Assembly (NCBI RefSeq): GCF_000336615.1
Contig: NZ_AOLW01000010.1
Coordinates: 124,001 to 188,000, forward strand
DNA from: Haloarcula amylolytica JCM 13557
GTDB taxonomy: Archaea > Halobacteriota > Halobacteria > Halobacteriales > Haloarculaceae
Reading direction: 5' to 3'
DNA length: 64,000 bases
The notes below the pieces were generated by a model. That model ran no database searches, was not told the DNA's origin, and saw only the letters and a program-made list of their open reading frames with translations. Shown piece by piece: positions 62,285-64,000 of the stretch (position 1 is the stretch's first letter; every line of letters begins with the position of its first letter). The translations under genes were made by a program, and so were the position numbers.

Positions 62285-63508
62285 TCACACCGACCCGACC
62301 ACGTCCTCGTCGGTCGGTCCCTGACCGTCGAACTCGGCCACGAGCGCATCCAACCGCTCCGGGTCGTCGACGCCCGGGAGCCTCCGGTCCGCAGTCCGGC
62401 AGTCTGCATCGACGCCGAGGCCGTCACAGACGAGGTCGGCCGTCGCCTCGGCCATCTGCCGGTAGGTGGTCAGTTTACCGCCGACGATGCTCGCCATGTT
62501 GTCGACGCCGTCGTCGGCGTGGTCGAGCAGGAAGAAGCCACGCGAGATGCCGCGGCCGCCGCGCTCGTCCTCGTCTGGGGCGTACAACGGTCGGATGCCC
62601 CACCAGGTTCGGACCTCGGGGGCGTCTGCAACTGGCGGCAGCATCGCCGCACACTCTTCGATGCTCTCCTCGATTTCCCACTGCTCCGTCTCGTACTCGT
62701 CCGGGTCGCGGACGGGGACGCTCGTCGTTCCGAGGACAGCCTCGCGCTCGTGTGGGACGACGATGTCGCCGTCGTCGGGGTCCCGGCAGCGGTTGAGTAC
62801 CGGCCCGAGGTCGTCGTACTCGACGGAGACCATCACGCCCCGCGTCGGTTGCATCTCGACGTCGAGGCCGGCCATCGCGGCGAACCGGCCCGCCCAGGCA
62901 CCGGTCGCGTTGACGACGTAGTCGGCCTCGATGGTATCGCCGACCGCCCCGCCGACCCGCACGCCGGTTACCTGCCCGTCCGCCACGAGCACGTCTTCAA
63001 CGGGCGCGTGTGGGTGAATGTCCGCGCCGTGTTCGCGGGCGTCTGCGGCGTTCGCGGCGACGAGCCGGGACGGGTAGATGACGGCGTCCGGGACTTCGAA
63101 CGCGCGCTCGACCTCCGCGGCGAGGTCGGGCACCCGCTCTTGGGCTGCATCGCTGTCCAGCGTCTCTACGGGGATGCCGATATCCTCACAGGCCGCCCGC
63201 TTGGCCTCGAAGTAGTCGGGGTCGTCCTCGGCGAGCTGGACGAACAGGCCCCCGGTGTCACGGATGCAGGCCCCGGCGATGTCCTTGAGTATCCGGTTTT
63301 CGGTGATGCACTCCTCGGCACCGACCCGGTCTGCCTCGGCGTAGCGGGCACCGCTGTGCAGCAGTCCGTGCGAGCGTCCGGAGGTACCGCTTGTCAGCCC
63401 GTCACGCTCGACAAGCGTCACGTCGATGCCACGGAGTGCGAGGTCACGAGCGACGCCAGCGCCGGTCGCGCCACCACCGACGACGAGGACATCCGTCTCA
63501 ATTGCCAT
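62285..63508 (-). CDS. FAD-dependent glycerol-3-phosphate-dehydrogenase-like protein, short
   Basis: The 407-residue DAO-type flavoprotein has LVVGGGATGAGVARDLALRG at the N-terminus and VERDGLTSGTSGRSHGLLH after it, which is typical of GlpA/GlpD. WGIRPLYAPDEDERGGRGIS and IVGGKLTTYRQMAEATAD follow. The sequence ends soon after the last of these. Anaerobic and haloarchaeal GlpA carry a further C-terminal DAO-C/BFD region of about 150 residues that is missing here. GlpB and GlpC are not adjacent. The protein may still work, or it may be a shortened paralogue. Confidence 0.82.
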   Translation of the reverse strand: MAIETDVLVVGGGATGAGVARDLALRGIDVTLVERDGLTSGTSGRSHGLLHSGARYAEADRVGAEECITENRILKDIAGACIRDTGGLFVQLAEDDPDYFEAKRAACEDIGIPVETLDSDAAQERVPDLAAEVERAFEVPDAVIYPSRLVAANAADAREHGADIHPHAPVEDVLVADGQVTGVRVGGAVGDTIEADYVVNATGAWAGRFAAMAGLDVEMQPTRGVMVSVEYDDLGPVLNRCRDPDDGDIVVPHEREAVLGTTSVPVRDPDEYETEQWEIEESIEECAAMLPPVADAPEVRTWWGIRPLYAPDEDERGGRGISRGFFLLDHADDGVDNMASIVGGKLTTYRQMAEATADLVCDGLGVDADCRTADRRLPGVDDPERLDALVAEFDGQGPTDEDVVGSV

Positions 63509-63757
63509 GTGTCTGGTTAGGGTAGACGACGTAAGATTCCTCCGATACCGGGGGTTTCGACAACTGTGCGTCCAGTTTCATCGCCGGGAAACTGACCGGG
63601 GTCGGTGGACACGAACCCGGTAAAGTGCTACCGATCGAACGGGTGAGACACGGTTCCAGTAGCCGTCGTCGTCGGCTGTGTGACCGCGTAAATGGTGGCC
63701 GCTCCGTCTCTGCGTTGCTTACTGCACTTCTCTCCTCAGCAAGAACGCGACTCTCGA

Positions 63758-64000
63758 TCAGATATCCTGTCCGGTCGGTCTAATCAGGAGTTCGTTCACG
63801 TCCACGCGGGCGGGCTGGCTCGTCGCGTACACGATGCCGCGAGCGATATCGTCGGGATGGAGCATCGGGAGGTCCATCTCCGCGAACCGCTCAAGCACCT
63901 GCTCGTCCGGAACGTGTGTCGCGAGTTCCGTATCGACCGCACCCGGTTCGATAACCGTCGTCCGGATGCCCTGTGTCGTCACTTCCTGCCGGACTGCCTC
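63758..64000 (-). CDS. SDR family oxidoreductase (C-terminal part, cut by window edge)
   Basis: The last 80 residues of a minus-strand gene run off the window. TTVIEPGAVDTELATHVPDE is the SDR segment after the catalytic Tyr-Lys, followed by DDIARGIVYATSQPARVDVN and a C-terminal LLIRPTGQDI. The ending is typical of classical SDRs of the YdfG/SerDH type. The NAD motif and catalytic residues lie outside the window. Confidence 0.8.
   Translation of the reverse strand, partial: EAVRQEVTTQGIRTTVIEPGAVDTELATHVPDEQVLERFAEMDLPMLHPDDIARGIVYATSQPARVDVNELLIRPTGQDI

Overview
The window looks like a chromosome segment of a halophilic archaeon (class Halobacteria), most like Haloarcula or a close relative. 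The DNA is GC-rich, the predicted proteins are strongly acidic (Asp/Glu-rich, Lys-poor), many genes start right at a TATA box plus about 26 nt (leaderless transcripts), and the families present (HTH_10/Bat-type regulators, FtsZ2 with CdrS and CdrL, the haloarchaeal-type malate synthase, very small zinc-ribbon proteins) are haloarchaeal. The genus is an inference.

Region 1 (1-15.9 kb) is mostly housekeeping: two HTH_10 regulators, a cupin with a zinc ribbon, a lipoate-protein ligase-like enzyme, endonuclease IV, a methyltransferase, a pair of membrane proteins, a lipoprotein, a phytoene-desaturase-like oxidoreductase, the tRNA 2-thiolation enzyme NcsA, and the cell-division cluster cdrL / cdrS-ftsZ2. 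The gap at 1.48-2.0 kb carries a strongly structured repeat and a small palindromic, MITE-like element.

Region 2 (16.1-17.4 kb) is a small accessory patch behind a tRNA-Tyr gene. The 3' end of the tRNA is duplicated 131 bp downstream, followed by a small orphan gene, an AT-rich membrane protein and a possible transposase scrap. It reads as the scar of an integrated element.

Region 3 (17.4-24.1 kb) holds a tandem universal stress protein, a class V aminotransferase, an aldo/keto reductase, a BrkB-type membrane protein, a PRC-barrel protein and a nearly 900-bp stretch without a gene.

Region 4 (24.1-40.5 kb) is a fatty/organic-acid catabolism block: three acyl-CoA dehydrogenases, MaoC hydratase, SDR, a 3-hydroxyacyl-CoA dehydrogenase/enoyl-CoA hydratase fusion, a second enoyl-CoA hydratase, acyl-CoA ligase, alcohol and aldehyde dehydrogenases and an IclR regulator. 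Inside it a HAD phosphatase, an ACAD10/11-like dehydrogenase and an ACAD10/11-like kinase are encoded separately, which together equal the domain set of human ACAD10. No thiolase lies in the window.

Region 5 (40.7-49.7 kb) has a serine beta-lactamase-like hydrolase, a LarA-like protein, a large FAD/Fe-S D-2-hydroxyacid (D-lactate-type) dehydrogenase, a glyoxalase and malate synthase with an IclR regulator whose promoter holds a clear palindrome. It reads as 2-hydroxyacid and C2 metabolism.

Region 6 (50.5-61.3 kb) is an intracellular alpha-glucan cluster: GH13 amylase, a 1511-residue tandem GH15 enzyme, a sugar-phosphate nucleotidyltransferase, a glycogen-synthase-like GT4 glycosyltransferase and 4-alpha-glucanotransferase. 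It is followed by an eIF2B/ribose-1,5-bisphosphate-isomerase-like protein, a shortened glycerol-3-phosphate-dehydrogenase-like protein and an SDR cut by the window edge.
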